Shown here piece after piece: positions 1 through 11,480 of a DNA stretch of 64,000 bases. The stretch is from Dioscorea cayenensis subsp. rotundata (lineage: Eukaryota > Streptophyta > Magnoliopsida > Dioscoreales > Dioscoreaceae), in contig NC_052484.1 in the NCBI RefSeq assembly GCF_009730915.1, positions 3,996,054 through 4,060,053 of the forward strand, in the 5' to 3' direction. Both the position numbers and the translations under genes were made by a program. The notes under the pieces were generated by a model. The model ran no database searches. It was not told the DNA's origin and saw only the letters and a program-made list of their open reading frames with translations. Position 1 is the stretch's first letter. Each line of letters starts with the position of its first letter.

Positions 1-214
1 TTTTATGCTCTCCAACTCTCTGACTCCGGCATGACGTAGCAAGGTTGGCATGGCTGGTGGCATGGTTATTAGGGAGGAGAGATGTTCGGTTAGGTGAAGA
101 AATAAAGAGGAAGAGGAGGCTAACGGCTTCAAGAAAGAAAAAGGAAAAAGCACTGGCTGCTAAAGAACAAAAAAACAAGGGGTTTGATGTGTTGACTTGG
201 GGAGGGGATCCACA
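1..214 (-). mobile_element. Start of a Ty3/gypsy 3' LTR (cut by window edge)
   Basis: Read on the minus strand, a purine-rich tract at 215-230 is followed at once by a TG dinucleotide at 214, the usual start of an LTR. The tract follows the stop of the chromodomain-like ORF at 262-522, so this is the 3' LTR of that element. Only its first 214 bases lie in the window. The ORF on the opposite strand here is Lys/Arg-rich and matches nothing I recognise. Confidence 0.55.
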
Positions 215-1423
215 ATCTCCTCCCTTTTTGATAGAGTTTAGTCCTTTAAATTCATACATGGTTAGTAGAAAAGATGAGAATATCTTTCCCTCATCGCAGA
301 CTCTAACTCCCAAGTTGCCCCACGCTCAAAATGGTTACTCCAATATACCTTGCAATAAGGAATGATCCATCTCCTTAAGGCTTGCTTCTTTAAGTCCATA
401 ATTTTCACAAGTTGCTTTTCATATAAAAAATCACCACGAATATCAAGACCAAAAAACTGGATCACATGATCAGGATTTGTGATATACTTCTTCAATATAG
501 AGACGTGAAACACAATGTGCACCTGAGAAAGAATAAGTGGAAAAGCAAGCCTTTATTTCACATTGTCTATATGCTCCAAAATTTCTAATGGACCAATGAA
601 CTTCCAATTGAGCTTGCCCCTAACACCAAAACAAGCAACTTGTTTAGTATGGGTGATCCTCAAAAACAGGTGGTCCAATTAGAATTTCCAAGCCTTTTCT
701 TCTAGTATTAGCATAGCTCTTTTGCCTGCTCTGAGTTGCTCGTAATCATTCTCTGATAGATGGACCTTTTCTTCTCTACTATCATCTGGACAATCTATGG
801 CCTTAGCAACCTCTTTTCACTTACTTCATCCCAGCAGATAGGTGAATTGAATCTCCTGCCATACAAAGCCTCATATGGAACCATCTGAATGCTTGATGTT
901 GGTCCCAAGAGCCTCGAAAATCTAGCATACAAGCTCGTAATGTATCTTCCAGAATTTAAATTATCCTTTCTAATTACCCATCAGTTTGAGGATGAAAGGT
1001 GGTACTATAGGTAAGTTTGGTCCTAAAGCATGCCATAAAGCAGAAGTCCCAATCAGACACCATGAAGCCTTATAATCTACTCAATATATAACTACGCTAA
1101 CTTCTCCCATGTCATGCCAATTTTGATAGTTAAGAAATGAGTAGACTTGATCAATCTATCAATCACTACCTAAACACTATCAAAACCTTTAGCAATCCTA
1201 GGAAAACTAGACACAAAATCTATAGCTATATTCTCCCATCTCCATTCAAGGATTGAAAGTGGTTAGAGAAATCCTGTTGATCTCTAATGCTCTGCTTTAA
1301 CCTACAAACAAGTTAAACAATGTGTCACAAACTAAACAATTTCCCACTTTATATTGCTCCACTAAAAGGTACTCCTTAAGCCTTTATACAATTCAGTGCT
1401 TCTAGGATGTACTTAGTTAAAAT
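215..1423 (-). pseudogene. Ty3/gypsy chromovirus pol remnant, integrase C-terminus and chromodomain-like end
   Basis: On the minus strand the segment from about 620 down to 262 reads as the integrase C-terminal region. It has a FIGPLEILEHI-like stretch, then HIVFHVSILKKYITNPDHV, a form of the HDVFHVSMLKKY motif of Tekay/Del chromoviruses, and ends with a W-E-like chromodomain tail before a stop near 262. Further upstream (1423 to 620) the integrase core is too decayed to give an open frame. The segment resumes beyond a hAT insertion at 2159-2305. It acts, or acted, as the DNA-integrating part of a retrotransposon polyprotein. Multiple stops make it inactive. The family-level assignment is firm; the clade is inferred from the motif. 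Confidence 0.75.
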
Positions 1424-2150
1424 CAATATTGTCAAACCCGGACCGGCCCGGCCGGTTCGACCGGAAAAACCGGGAACCGGCCATGAAGCCGGTCCGAATA
1501 TACCCTTTGGCTCGGCTTTGATATAACCCGGTCAAAAACCGGGTGACCCGGCCGGTTTACTAAAAAATCGGTGATTAACCCGGCCGGGTCTAACGGACAC
1601 CCGGAGTCACAACAGTGAAAAGAAAGTGATGAAGAAGAAAGGAAATAAGGGAGCTACGGTGAGGAAGAAGAAAATGAAACAATGAGGGACCTTCGGTGGT
1701 GGGAGGAAGAAGAAAGTATGGAGAGAGAGAGAGCCCAATATTTTTTGTGAGTCCCAATGGAAGTAATATTTTAATTTTAATTTTTTTTGGTTTTTGAGTC
1801 CCGATGAAGCCTAAGGTGAGAGGGTTATCATTAGATTTTTTTTAAAAAAATTTATATTTTTTAAAAATCTTATAAAACTAAAATTTTAAATATTAAATTT
1901 ATATTTCAGATATTTTAAAAATTAAGGAAAATATATAAATTAAAATTTTACATATCATTTTTATTTAATTGTGGTTTTAAATTATTAAAATATAGATTAT
2001 ATTATTTTTATCATTATTAATAATTATTATATATTTTTTAAATATTTTATTATTGACTCCGGTTCAACCCGGTTCGACCCGATTGAACCCATCAACCCCT
2101 GACCCCTGAGCTTGACCGGGTCATTACCCGGACCGGGTCTGACTACCTTG
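1424..2150. mobile_element. Non-autonomous hAT element with 8-bp target duplication
   Basis: The termini are imperfect inverted repeats: CAATATTGTCAAACCCGG at the left and the complement of CAAGGTAGTCAGACCCGG at the right. The element is flanked by identical 8-bp copies of GTTAAAAT at 1416-1423 and 2151-2158, the duplication size of hAT transposons. Subterminal regions (1435-1610 and 2055-2140) are rich in CCGG/CCCGG words, and the centre is very AT-rich. There is no coding capacity. It interrupts the minus-strand gypsy remnant, so it is younger than that element. Confidence 0.9.
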
Positions 2151-2158
2151 GTTAAAAT

Positions 2159-2305
2159 AATGGGATTCTTCCATAATCTTCTACTTTAACTCTAGATCAT
2201 CTGAAACATAGACTTAGTCACCAAATCTCAGCGAGCAATCCTCATCACTTTTGAAATGCACTTGAGAACCAACGTCCACTTTTTGCTGGATTTTCTGTAA
2301 ATAAG
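2159..2305 (-). pseudogene. Continuation of the minus-strand gypsy remnant
   Basis: This short segment lies between the hAT element and the copia LTR. It is probably the same decayed integrase region as 215-1423, separated by the hAT insertion; the target duplication joins the two cleanly. No open frame survives. Confidence 0.4.
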
Positions 2306-2531
2306 TGTTTAAAATAGCATTGTGCTATGTATAGTTAGTTTGGATTGGTATCCATTTAAAGCGATACAACCCCTGTAATCTCTTTCTACCTCAATATCCT
2401 TTGATTATAATCCTTGTGCCAGACGGCACCATTCTTTATCCAACATATTGCCGAATACATAAGTAGAGCACCGAGAAGGCCAGCGTAGTGTGTCTTCTCC
2501 CAAATCTCCTTTTCCACCTTATAATTTGACA
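2306..2531 (+). mobile_element. 5' LTR of a Ty1/copia element
   Basis: The right boundary is set by the primer-binding site that starts at 2532: the LTR ends in TTGACA at 2531. The left boundary, TGTTTAAAATAGC at 2306, is the best TG start at a plausible distance and gives a 226-bp LTR, a normal size for copia. No matching 3' LTR exists because the element is truncated in its reverse transcriptase region near 5476. Confidence 0.55.
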
Positions 2532-2541
2532 TGGTATCAGA
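2532..2541 (+). other. Primer-binding site, initiator-Met tRNA type
   Basis: The sequence TGGTATCAGAG is complementary to the 3' end of plant initiator methionine tRNA, the standard primer of Ty1/copia elements. It follows the LTR end directly and precedes the gag-like region. Confidence 0.85.
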
Positions 2542-2561
2542 GAGTTGATCCATCTAGACCA

Positions 2562-5476
2562 CCATGTCATCATCATCGTCCAATGCAAACTCGACTTCTG
2601 CCACCACAATCTCGAACACGACTGCTTCCATAACGGCCGACATCCTTTCATCCCCTTCCATTGGTCATATGATCAATGTGAAATTAGGATGAGAAAACTA
2701 TCTTCTTTGGAAGGCTCAGTTCCTTCCCCATCTGTGTCCATCAACTCTTGGATTACGTAGATGGATCTACTATCACACCTAGCAAGACTGTGGTGTAGAC
2801 TACGGAATTTGGAGCACCTGTGGTTCCAAACACAGATTACGTCATATGGCTTCACAAGGACCAAATGGTCCTTAGAGCCATTCTGACATCTCTCACCGAG
2901 GAGGTCCTTGCTCAAGTGATGTTGCTTTCCACTGCACGTGAGGTTTGGTAGATCAAAGGCAAGGATCATGCAACTTCATCGTCAACTCGCCAACATGAGG
3001 AAGAACGACATAGGAGCTACTTAGTACTTCCACAAGGTCAATAACCTCACTGACACACTCGCCACCATCTGGAAACCACTTAATGATGACAAAGTTGTCA
3101 CCTATATACTTAGTGGTCTCAACAACGTCTATGACCCACTGGTGACCTCCCTCACCACACGCATGGAGCAGGTAACTCTAAGTAATCTATACACTCATCT
3201 AATGAGTTTTGAGATGCTCCTGGAGCAGAACAATTATGTGATTCAAGTCTTAGGCACATCCATGAACTTGGCATCGCTCGACAATTGTGGTAGAAGTGGC
3301 AAGAGCCGTGGTGGCAATGACAACTACACCAACCAGAGCGCGCTACAGGGAGGATCACATGGTGGGCGCAGCAACTACAATCTAAACACGCAGCAAGAAG
3401 GAACTCGCCCAACAGCCAAGTGTGTGGGAAAGTCAGGCATGTTGCACTTAAGTGTTTTTTTTTCGCTTCGATCACTCGTACCAAGCTGAAAAACCTCGTG
3501 TTGCTGTTGCTACCTCAACACAGTCCTATACCATTAATTCGAACTATTATAGGGACACCGGTGCCATGGATCACATTACTAGTGATCATGATCGGCTAAC
3601 AATGAAGGAGAAATATCATGGCAAGGATTAAGTGCAGGTTGCAAACGACGCAGGTATGGTCATTACTCATGTTGGTCACTCTAAAATTCATATCCCAAAT
3701 CATGTTCTTAATATCAATGACATCCTTCATGTTCCTAAATCCTCCAAACAACTCCTCTCAGTTCATAAACTCGCCAAAGATAATAATGTTTTCTTGAGTT
3801 TCATCCTGAATAGTTCTTTGTAAAGGATCGAGCAACGAACCAAGTTCTTCTTCGAGGAAGATGTGAGGGTGGTCTTTACCCAATGGCACCAACCTATGCC
3901 GCACCTGCATCCAAGTCAGCCTCCTCCACAGTCAAACCAACTCAAGATCATTGGCACTGTCTCCTGGGTCATCCGTCGTCTTCCATTGTTTGTCATGTCA
4001 TTCAAGAGAATAATTTACCTCTTTTTAGTGTGTTGTGTGTTGAATAAAACTTTAGTGTGTGATGCATGCCAACAAGGCAAAATTCAATTACTGCCCTATC
4101 CTTGTTCCAATAAAAGTTCATATTTTCCTTTAGAGATTATGTATTCAGATGTTTGGGGACAAGCACCTATCTCAACTGGTGGTTATAAATACTATGTCAG
4201 TTTCATTGATGACTATAGCAAATTCACTTCGATTTACTTAATGAAAAATAAGTTCGAAGCGTTCTCCATCTTTATGCAATTTCAATCTTGTGCTGAACGA
4301 TTATTTAATCAAAAGATTGTTTGCATACAAATAGATTGGGGTGGTGAATACAAGAAACTTCATTCCTTTTTCAGTCATGTTGGCATATCACACCACATCT
4401 ACTATTCCCATGCTCATCAACAGAATGACGTGGCATAATGAAAACATAGGCACATTGTTGATGTCGGCCTCTCTCTATTAGCACACACGAACATGCCCAT
4501 TAAGTTTTGGGATGATGCTTTTCAAACTGCTTTCTTTCTTATCAGTCGCACCCCAAGCAAAGCCATCAACCTAGACACACCTATGCATCGTCTTTTTGGA
4601 TCTAAACCAGATTATTCATTATTGCGAACCTTTTGTTGTGCTTGTTGGCCTAATCTTAGACCATACAATACCCATAAACTTGAGTTTAGATCTAAACTAT
4701 GTGTTTTCCTTGGGTATAGTCCCTTTTACAAAAGGTATAAGTACCTCCTTGTGCCAACACGCGGGGTGTATACCTCTCGTGATGTCATCTTCGATGAAAT
4801 GGTTTTTTCTTTTCGCACAAGCACCACTTACACCTTATCCACCTTCCACGAAGTCTCCTGTACTTCTTCCTTCTATTGTTCCTTCGAATACATTAACACC
4901 AGAATGATGGGGGTGATGACATGGATAATGATTATTCTTTGTTGCCTAATAATGATTATGTGCAGTTTGATTTGTCTTTGCCGCAGGTACCATAGAGTTC
5001 GTCCTCACTGTCACATCCATCCCAAGTGCTGCCACAATTACCACAGGCACTGCCACAATCTCTGGTGCTGCTATAATTACCACAGGATCTCTTGACTTTC
5101 GGTGCTGCTGAACAACATGTCAAGAACCATCTTATGATAACAAGGCTCACGACAATATTAGACAACCGAAGCTACGCACGAATGGCACGGTACCTTATGG
5201 GCATCTTCGACGTGCTTCCTTGGCAGTGGTTGAACTAACATCACATGATGAGGCCTTGAAGAACAGCAACTGGAAGCATGCTATAGATGCTAAATATAGT
5301 GCTCTTCTGAAAAATCAAACCTAGAAATTGGTGCCTCTTTTTCATCAACAAAACATCATTGGCTGCATATGGGTTTTTAAACTTAAACGGAAGGCTAATG
5401 GCTCCATTGATCGATACAAAGCCTGACTAGTAGCAAAGGGATTCAAACAACATCATGGTATTGAATATGATGATAT
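2562..5476 (+). pseudogene. Ty1/copia gag-pol remnant, truncated in reverse transcriptase
   Basis: Domains run in copia order. The gag-like region is at 2562-3480, with a broken zinc knuckle near 3415. A protease motif D-T-G-A lies near 3551. The integrase follows: pre-integrase H/C region near 3950-4090, core with MYSDVWG near 4140, QIDWGGEYKK near 4330 and HQQND near 4417. The core continues as MPIKFWDDAFQTAFFLI near 4493. The start of reverse transcriptase reads YKA-LVAKGFKQHHGIEYDD near 5415-5475. Several stops and frame changes break the polyprotein, and everything after the first RT motif is lost. Integrase before reverse transcriptase identifies copia rather than gypsy. Confidence 0.9.
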
Positions 5477-6480
5477 TGTGATAGTTCGACTCTTTTCCTA
5501 CTTATTTCTTGTTTTGTTCTTGAGTAAAACTTGTGTTTTTAAGTTTCTTTGAGTGTCCTCTTGTGTTAGGACCTTAGTTGAGCTCTTTAGGAAGGTTAAA
5601 ATGGTGGGGGAAACCCCTTAAAAAGGGTATAAGCAAGGTCGGAGCCTTGCAGCCACTTGATGTGCCCACAAGGGGCTGAATTGGAAGGCTCACGACTTCC
5701 CTTGCAGGTGTAAGGAAGCCTGTGAAGCAATCTAGAGGGTTTTCATGGCCTCCCTTGAGGCCGCAAGGGAGCTCGTGAACAGCTCTCGGGCTAAGGCCTA
5801 TTTAAGGCCCTTCTTGGACCTTCTAGACTCTTCTTTGAGTCTTTCTTCCTCTCCTTCTTCCCCCTCCTATAGAACCTTCATTTCCCCTCTCCAAACTCCT
5901 CATCTTTGGCCTACAAAAAAAGGAAGAAGTGGAGATCTCTCTTCTCCTCTCTTGAAGAAGAGTTTTCTTAGGATCTTGAGAAGCTTGGTGGTAAGTTATT
6001 TTTTTTTCTTTTTCTCCTTCTTCCTTCTCTTCCCTCTCTTTTTCTTAAGTTTTCCTTGTGTTCCATAGTGGAAAACCTTAGTTTTTGTTTGGAATTAAAG
6101 AGTAGAAGTAGTTTGAAGTTGTAAAACCTTGTTTTGGTGAAGGATTGAGAGAGATCTTTCATCTCCTAGGTTAGAGTTACTGTAGCACCGACCCAAGTTG
6201 GGGCTCTTTTGCTTTTCATGTCAGTTTTGAGGGTTTTGAGAGTTTCATTCTTGTAGGATCTTCTATATGAAGTGCTTAGCAAACCCTAGAAGCAATCATT
6301 TTTCCTTTTTGAGTATTTTCCTTCATTCAACTTGGTTAAGTTGTTGTTGATGTTTGTTGCTTGTGTTGGTTGCTTAATGGCTTCTAGGAGGTGAGACTTC
6401 AAGCAAGGGCAAAGAGCCAGTGGAGAAGTAACACCGGAGGTTTTTGACTCACCAAGTTTCTGAGTGGGATTTACTATGGG
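5477..6480 (+). repeat. LTR-like sequence replacing the rest of the copia element
   Basis: Copia homology stops at a TGTGATAGTTCG boundary near 5477. What follows looks like an LTR: a GC-richer U3-like part with short palindromes such as CCTTGAGGCCGCAAGG near 5752, a possible TATA element (GGCCTATTTAAGG near 5797), then a pyrimidine-rich leader at 5830-6050. No end or target duplication was found, so the family and extent are inferred. The short ORFs here are low-complexity. Confidence 0.4.
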
Positions 6481-7631
6481 TTATAAATCATGCATATTTT
6501 CTAGTACTTAAATTTCTTGCCTTTAAATGATAAAACTCTTGTTGCTAAAACTCTTGAAATGTTTCCATGGAATTTAGAAACCATGATGATTTGTGATTTG
6601 GTTTATTTCATGAGTATTTGTAAAGTTTATATATTGCTTGTGATTTGGAAACTCTATGTTTTGAAATATATGTTTCCAAGTGTACATTTTCAAGAAACTT
6701 GATGTTTTTGTTATGATGACCAAAAGACTTGTGCAAACTAAGTTGAACTTCATGGCGTTGATGTTATAATAAAAGTGTATTTTCAAAGATGGATTTTCTT
6801 ATGATGTTTTCTTTATGAAAGTACTTCATTGGATATGTGTGATCAATTACTCACTCTTGAAGTGAAAATTTGTGTATGTGAAAAATTTGTGACCTCTTGA
6901 TCATAATCCATTTGTTTTCCTATGTGACCCAAGTTAGAAATAGCTTAATCCATTTATTTTAGCTTGGTGACCCTATTCAGAACTTCAAAGATGCTATTGT
7001 TTTGTTGATAACTAAGCGTGAAATTATAGTCTCAATTATAGGATGCATGTCGACATGGTCTATATTGACCCCTATTGACTGTGTTTACACATAGCTTATT
7101 TGGAGACTAATTTATGCATATCAATAGTTTTTCATGATCCCACTTTTCAAAGTAACTATAAAATGTTTTTTTCAAAATAAATAGAAACACAAGAAGTTAA
7201 ACAGTGGGGGTTATAATGTTTGCTGCAACCATATAAATAATTGAGCATAAAACTAATGGAAGTAATTTAATTTAAACAAATCATTAACAGTTGCTTTTGT
7301 TGTGTAACCATTTAATTTTACACTAATGAAAATAATTTACTTAAAACCATCAATTAAAAAGAAAATACCTTTGACATGTAAACAGTTAAGGATAAAATTA
7401 AACTAGCAAAAGTTGCTAATAGCCTATCAATTAACTAATGCTTTACAATCATTGAGAATGGCAATAGGGTAAGCTACTTGTAAGGAGAATACTCTAGTAT
7501 ATATATACTACATATTAAAATGAGTGATTAATTAAACCAATATAAAAAAATGAGAATATTAATTTTAAAATACAGAGGGGTATACTGACAGCATGCCAAT
7601 TATAAATATAGTTAAAAGCTATATATATATA
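6481..7631. other. AT-rich non-coding repeat-like sequence
   Basis: No credible gene. The text around 7040-7170 (a TGACC..TTGACTG stretch followed by TGATCCCACTTTTCA) resembles 47765-48000, so it probably belongs to a repeat family represented twice in the window. Confidence 0.4.
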
Positions 7632-7835
7632 TAACAAAATAAATATAGTTGAAAGCTATATGTGGATTACTTACTTGGAATAGCTCTCACTCTAACTCTC
7701 ACTCCCAAAGCCAATAGATATATATATATATATATAGATAGATAACAAAATAAATATAATTGAAAGCTATATGTGGATTACTTACTTTGAATAGCTCTCA
7801 CTCTCACCCCCAAAGCAAAAATCAACCCTTCTTGA
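7632..7835. repeat. Tandem duplication, period about 111 bp, with TA microsatellites
   Basis: Two copies begin with AACAAAATAAATATA (near 7633 and 7744) and continue through GAAAGCTATATGTGGATTAC to CTCTCACTC. They are separated by TA/GATA runs. The second copy is almost the same as the first, which suggests a recent local duplication. Confidence 0.8.
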
Positions 7836-9448
7836 ATAACCTATAAATAGCATAACCCAAAATCTAATTGCTTAGAGGAAGAAAGAACTAAATATAGAAA
7901 TTGGTATAAATCTAAGTCCTAAAAACTGAAGTAGGTTATCATTCACAACTAAAAGAGCAAAATTAGACATGGACAACATAATTAGGAAAGGGGGTTGAAA
8001 CACACCACTAAGGGATCCAAAGCAAGCTAACCATGAATTTCCCTAGCTTAAGCAAGAAATGCCAATTATACAAAAACAACATAATAAAATTAGAAAATCA
8101 CAGATTAGAATGACATGCCCTAATATGTAGTATTGGCATAGAAATAGCATGGCTCTTACTAAATTATAGCTTAGGCATCATGCTATGATTAAACAAGAAT
8201 GTAAAACCCAAAGTTTCCAAATGCCAGTAGGATTTAGCAGCTGCTATACATTCAAATGTTCTCTTGCAAAAATAGCTTGAAAGGAAGCCTAAGTGGATAT
8301 TATCTACAACCTATACATCATAATCATGCAAAAGAGGCATACACTTCTCATCATGAACAAAGCTTCTCTTAAACCAACAGCACAAAACATCAACATGAGG
8401 GGATAAAGACTAAGATTGAAACATGGAGAAAACTTGCTTACTTGTTTTGTTGTAGTAACTAAGCCAACACCCTCCCTTGAACTTCCTCCAACTCCCACAA
8501 ATCACACCACCCTCTTGAGGCTACACCATGTATCTAAGAAAGAGATAACTTTGGCCCTTTTTGAAGCCTAGATCTTTGACATCTCCATACCATAGCATGG
8601 CTGGCAGTGTGGCCATGGGAGCTAAGGTTGGTGGAGTGGTTGAGTTTGGGTTAGGTCATAATGCAAGCGAGAAGTACTCTTCTTCACGTGATGGCCAGGA
8701 AAGGAGAAGGAAAAGAAAAAAAAAGGAGAGGTTGACTGGTTTATTAGGGTGTGGGATCCATAAATTCATACTCCCTCCCCCTCCCCCCTGCCCAAAATCC
8801 CAATTAAGCAACTAACATAGTCCCTATCGACCAAAACAACGACCTTAATAGGTGCTGCAACAACCAAATCATGATCTCAAATAATAGTAGGCAAGAATGC
8901 TTTTGAACAAATGCTTAAGAAATATAAGAATGCATAGCTTTCGGATCAAATAAAATGTATTCATAAGTAGAATAAATTGGCAAGGTACTTGACACCATAG
9001 CATTAGAAGCCTGTGTATCCTTGGAGTCAAAGTATATATTCAACCCTATGCCTTTGGCCCCTTGCTTTGCGATAGTTTAAGGAAGATGATTGATCTGTGG
9101 CAATCAACGAAGGTCAATTTAACAATGACGTGGTGCCAAGGGGCAGATATAAGCTAGAGGGAAAAAAAAAGCTAATGGCAGGGCGGTCAGTGGTCAAGGA
9201 GGGAGCATCCCGAAGAGGAGCAACAGGATAGTGACAAATGTCATGCAGTTTCCAGACTTTATCATGGGATGATATGCGAATTTTCATATAATTAGTAGTT
9301 AATATCATGTTTGTATGGGTAAAGGTGAGAACCTTAACCAATAGTAATGAGTGGCGTAGAGAACAAGGCACTTAGAGAATGTTGTTATGAATTGGTTATT
9401 ATATATTATGGAAATTAGATGAGAAAGGACAAGTAACATTTCAATCAC

Positions 9449-9451
<3 letters not shown>
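7836..9451. other. Non-coding spacer
   Basis: I see no gene. The short ORFs at 8304-8498 and 8561-8815 have no recognisable motif; the second is Lys/Arg-rich from an AAAG run. The stretch is probably old repeat DNA. Confidence 0.4.

Positions 9452-9492
<41 letters not shown>
9452..9492. repeat. (CT)n microsatellite
   Basis: About 20 uninterrupted CT units. It leads into a pyrimidine-rich tract that reaches about 9550, as in many plant leaders or LTRs. Confidence 0.95.
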
Positions 9493-9494
<2 letters not shown>

Positions 9495-10246
9495 CCCTTT
9501 TCCTTTCCTTCCCTTTTCTTTCTCTCATTCTCTCCCTTTTTCTCTTTCCCAACTCCTTCTTCTCTTCTATTTCCCATTCAGAAAACCCTAGCCGCCACTC
9601 GGAGTCACTACATTGATCACTAACAACACCTTTCCTTGTAAGCTACTCCTGAACATACTAAGACTTTTGCACTAGCGTAATTCTAGAATTCTAGCCACTG
9701 AAAGTCCGCTGTGGTTCGGAAGGCTACTAAGGACACTCTAAAATCTGGTGTCCTTGACTGCCACACTTGAATCAAGCTTTAGTAACTCGCTTATAGTCTA
9801 TACTTACATGTGCATCCCACAAATAATGCACATCAACTAAGCAGAATAGGAAGGAATAGGTGGAAGCTCCCAGGTCAACATGCTGGTGGTCCGCTAACTG
9901 CTTGGGGAAAGCTCTGCTCTCGGTCACCCAGTCTAGGTCTACTCCCAACTCCCGTATGACAATTGCCCTTGTGGCTATCATTGTCTTTGTACTTTTCTTG
10001 TGGAATTTCTTTCGCTTTTGGAAGCCACTCCAAATAGAACCAAGGGACTTGATGCACCCCACAACCTTAGTGTAACTAGAAAAGTGTAGTAGTACTAACC
10101 CTAGCAAATGTGAGGATACAAGCCCTCCCTGAAACACCTAACTCTGTTATGGTCGTCGGCACAAACTTGGCTACCCTGTCAAACGTATCTGTATACACAC
10201 ACCTGTAATATTTCATATTAACATGTATAACATTTAAATTAATTGT
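9493..10246. other. Repeat-like sequence without an identifiable gene
   Basis: The longest ORF (9772-10137, minus) shows no domain I recognise. Its composition and position beside LTR-like DNA suggest part of a retroelement leader or a decayed gag region, but nothing in it proves that. Confidence 0.3.
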
Positions 10247-11480
10247 CATGCCTCGACACAAAACAATCTCTCGTGTTCACAATAATTTTAGGAAGAGCTA
10301 TAGTAACAAAGAGTTAAAACTCTACAAATCTCCTAACATCCCTTATCCCATAGGATTCAAAAAAAAAAAAAACAATAAAGGGATGTAAAAATAACTTCTA
10401 GAGGGTTCAAAGCCAATAGTTTCAATCCAAAATTTCATCTAAAAGAAGACATTCAAAACTCTTCACGTAGAATCAACAACAAAATAAAGAAAACATGGAA
10501 TTCAACACTTCTATACTCAAAACAAGAACCCAATAACCTCGATACCAAAGCTAACACTTAGAAAGCTTAAGGAATTACTAAAAAGTGTCAAAGAGCATAA
10601 ACAAGACAATAGAAACACCAACTTGCAAAAAGACTCAGTCTAATCAACTTTAATGAAGGAAGATTGGCTTTTTAATTCCAAAGAAGCTTGAATGTAAAAG
10701 AGCATTGTTGTCTTTTGCTAAATGCTTATTCATTCTTGTCCATGTTTCAAAAACATGAGGGTAACGTAGTCATTCATTGAATTCCATGGTATTTCTGTTG
10801 ATATGTTGAAGTCATAGGGACAAAAAGATCATTTTACTTTAAATCCTTATCCTTCTCTTGAAATTCAACTTTTCCTTGGAGGATAAGCTTCCTAATTCTT
10901 TTCTTCTTCACTCTAATGGCCAACCGTCTTCTCATCTTTGTCCATACTTGTTTGGTTTGAATTTGGAATGCAAGTTTCCTTTCTTTTCATTAGATTTGTT
11001 AAGGTATGCATCCCCTTTTGTCTAAATGTATTTTTTTAGCTCTTGAAATGGTTCTTTAACCCTCATGCGATTCCTTCGAAGCTTGTTTTCAAAGACTTTC
11101 TAATGGTTTGGTTATTTGAAGCTTGTTTGAATTTTTAAGCCCTGTATTTTATCATTGCCCCATGGTATTGAGCATTCCTTTGAATTCCTTTGAATTCTTG
11201 CATTTTGAGAGAATTTATGTAAGCTTTTGGTGGGGAAAATTAGGGTGTTTAAGAGCTCAAAATGATGCCCAAGTTTTGTTAATTCATGTCTCTTTTAGTT
11301 GGCCATTGTATAGTAGTGAAAACTTGATGTTGCTGATGAGTTTGGTTTGGTGTTGTAGCAATCTTGGTCTCAGTACTGTAGCAATAACTGATTTTTACTG
11401 TAGCACTGAAAGTCAGCATCTTTTCTTTCGATGTTCTTGAGGTTAAATCTTCACCCTCATCATGTGATCTTCTCTCTATT
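10247..11480 (+). repeat. LTR-like region upstream of a decayed gypsy pol
   Basis: A possible LTR start, TGTCATGCCTCGACAC, lies near 10245; many gypsy LTRs begin with a similar TGTCATGCC word. Bases 10588-10695 are an inverted match to about 13753-13850, inside the downstream LTR pair, so the same LTR family lies on both sides of the pol remnant. Exact limits are uncertain. Confidence 0.4.

Noticed and set aside
9305..9577. Arg/Glu alternating ORF on the minus strand
   Set aside because: It is the translation of the (CT)n microsatellite; no domain outside the repeat.
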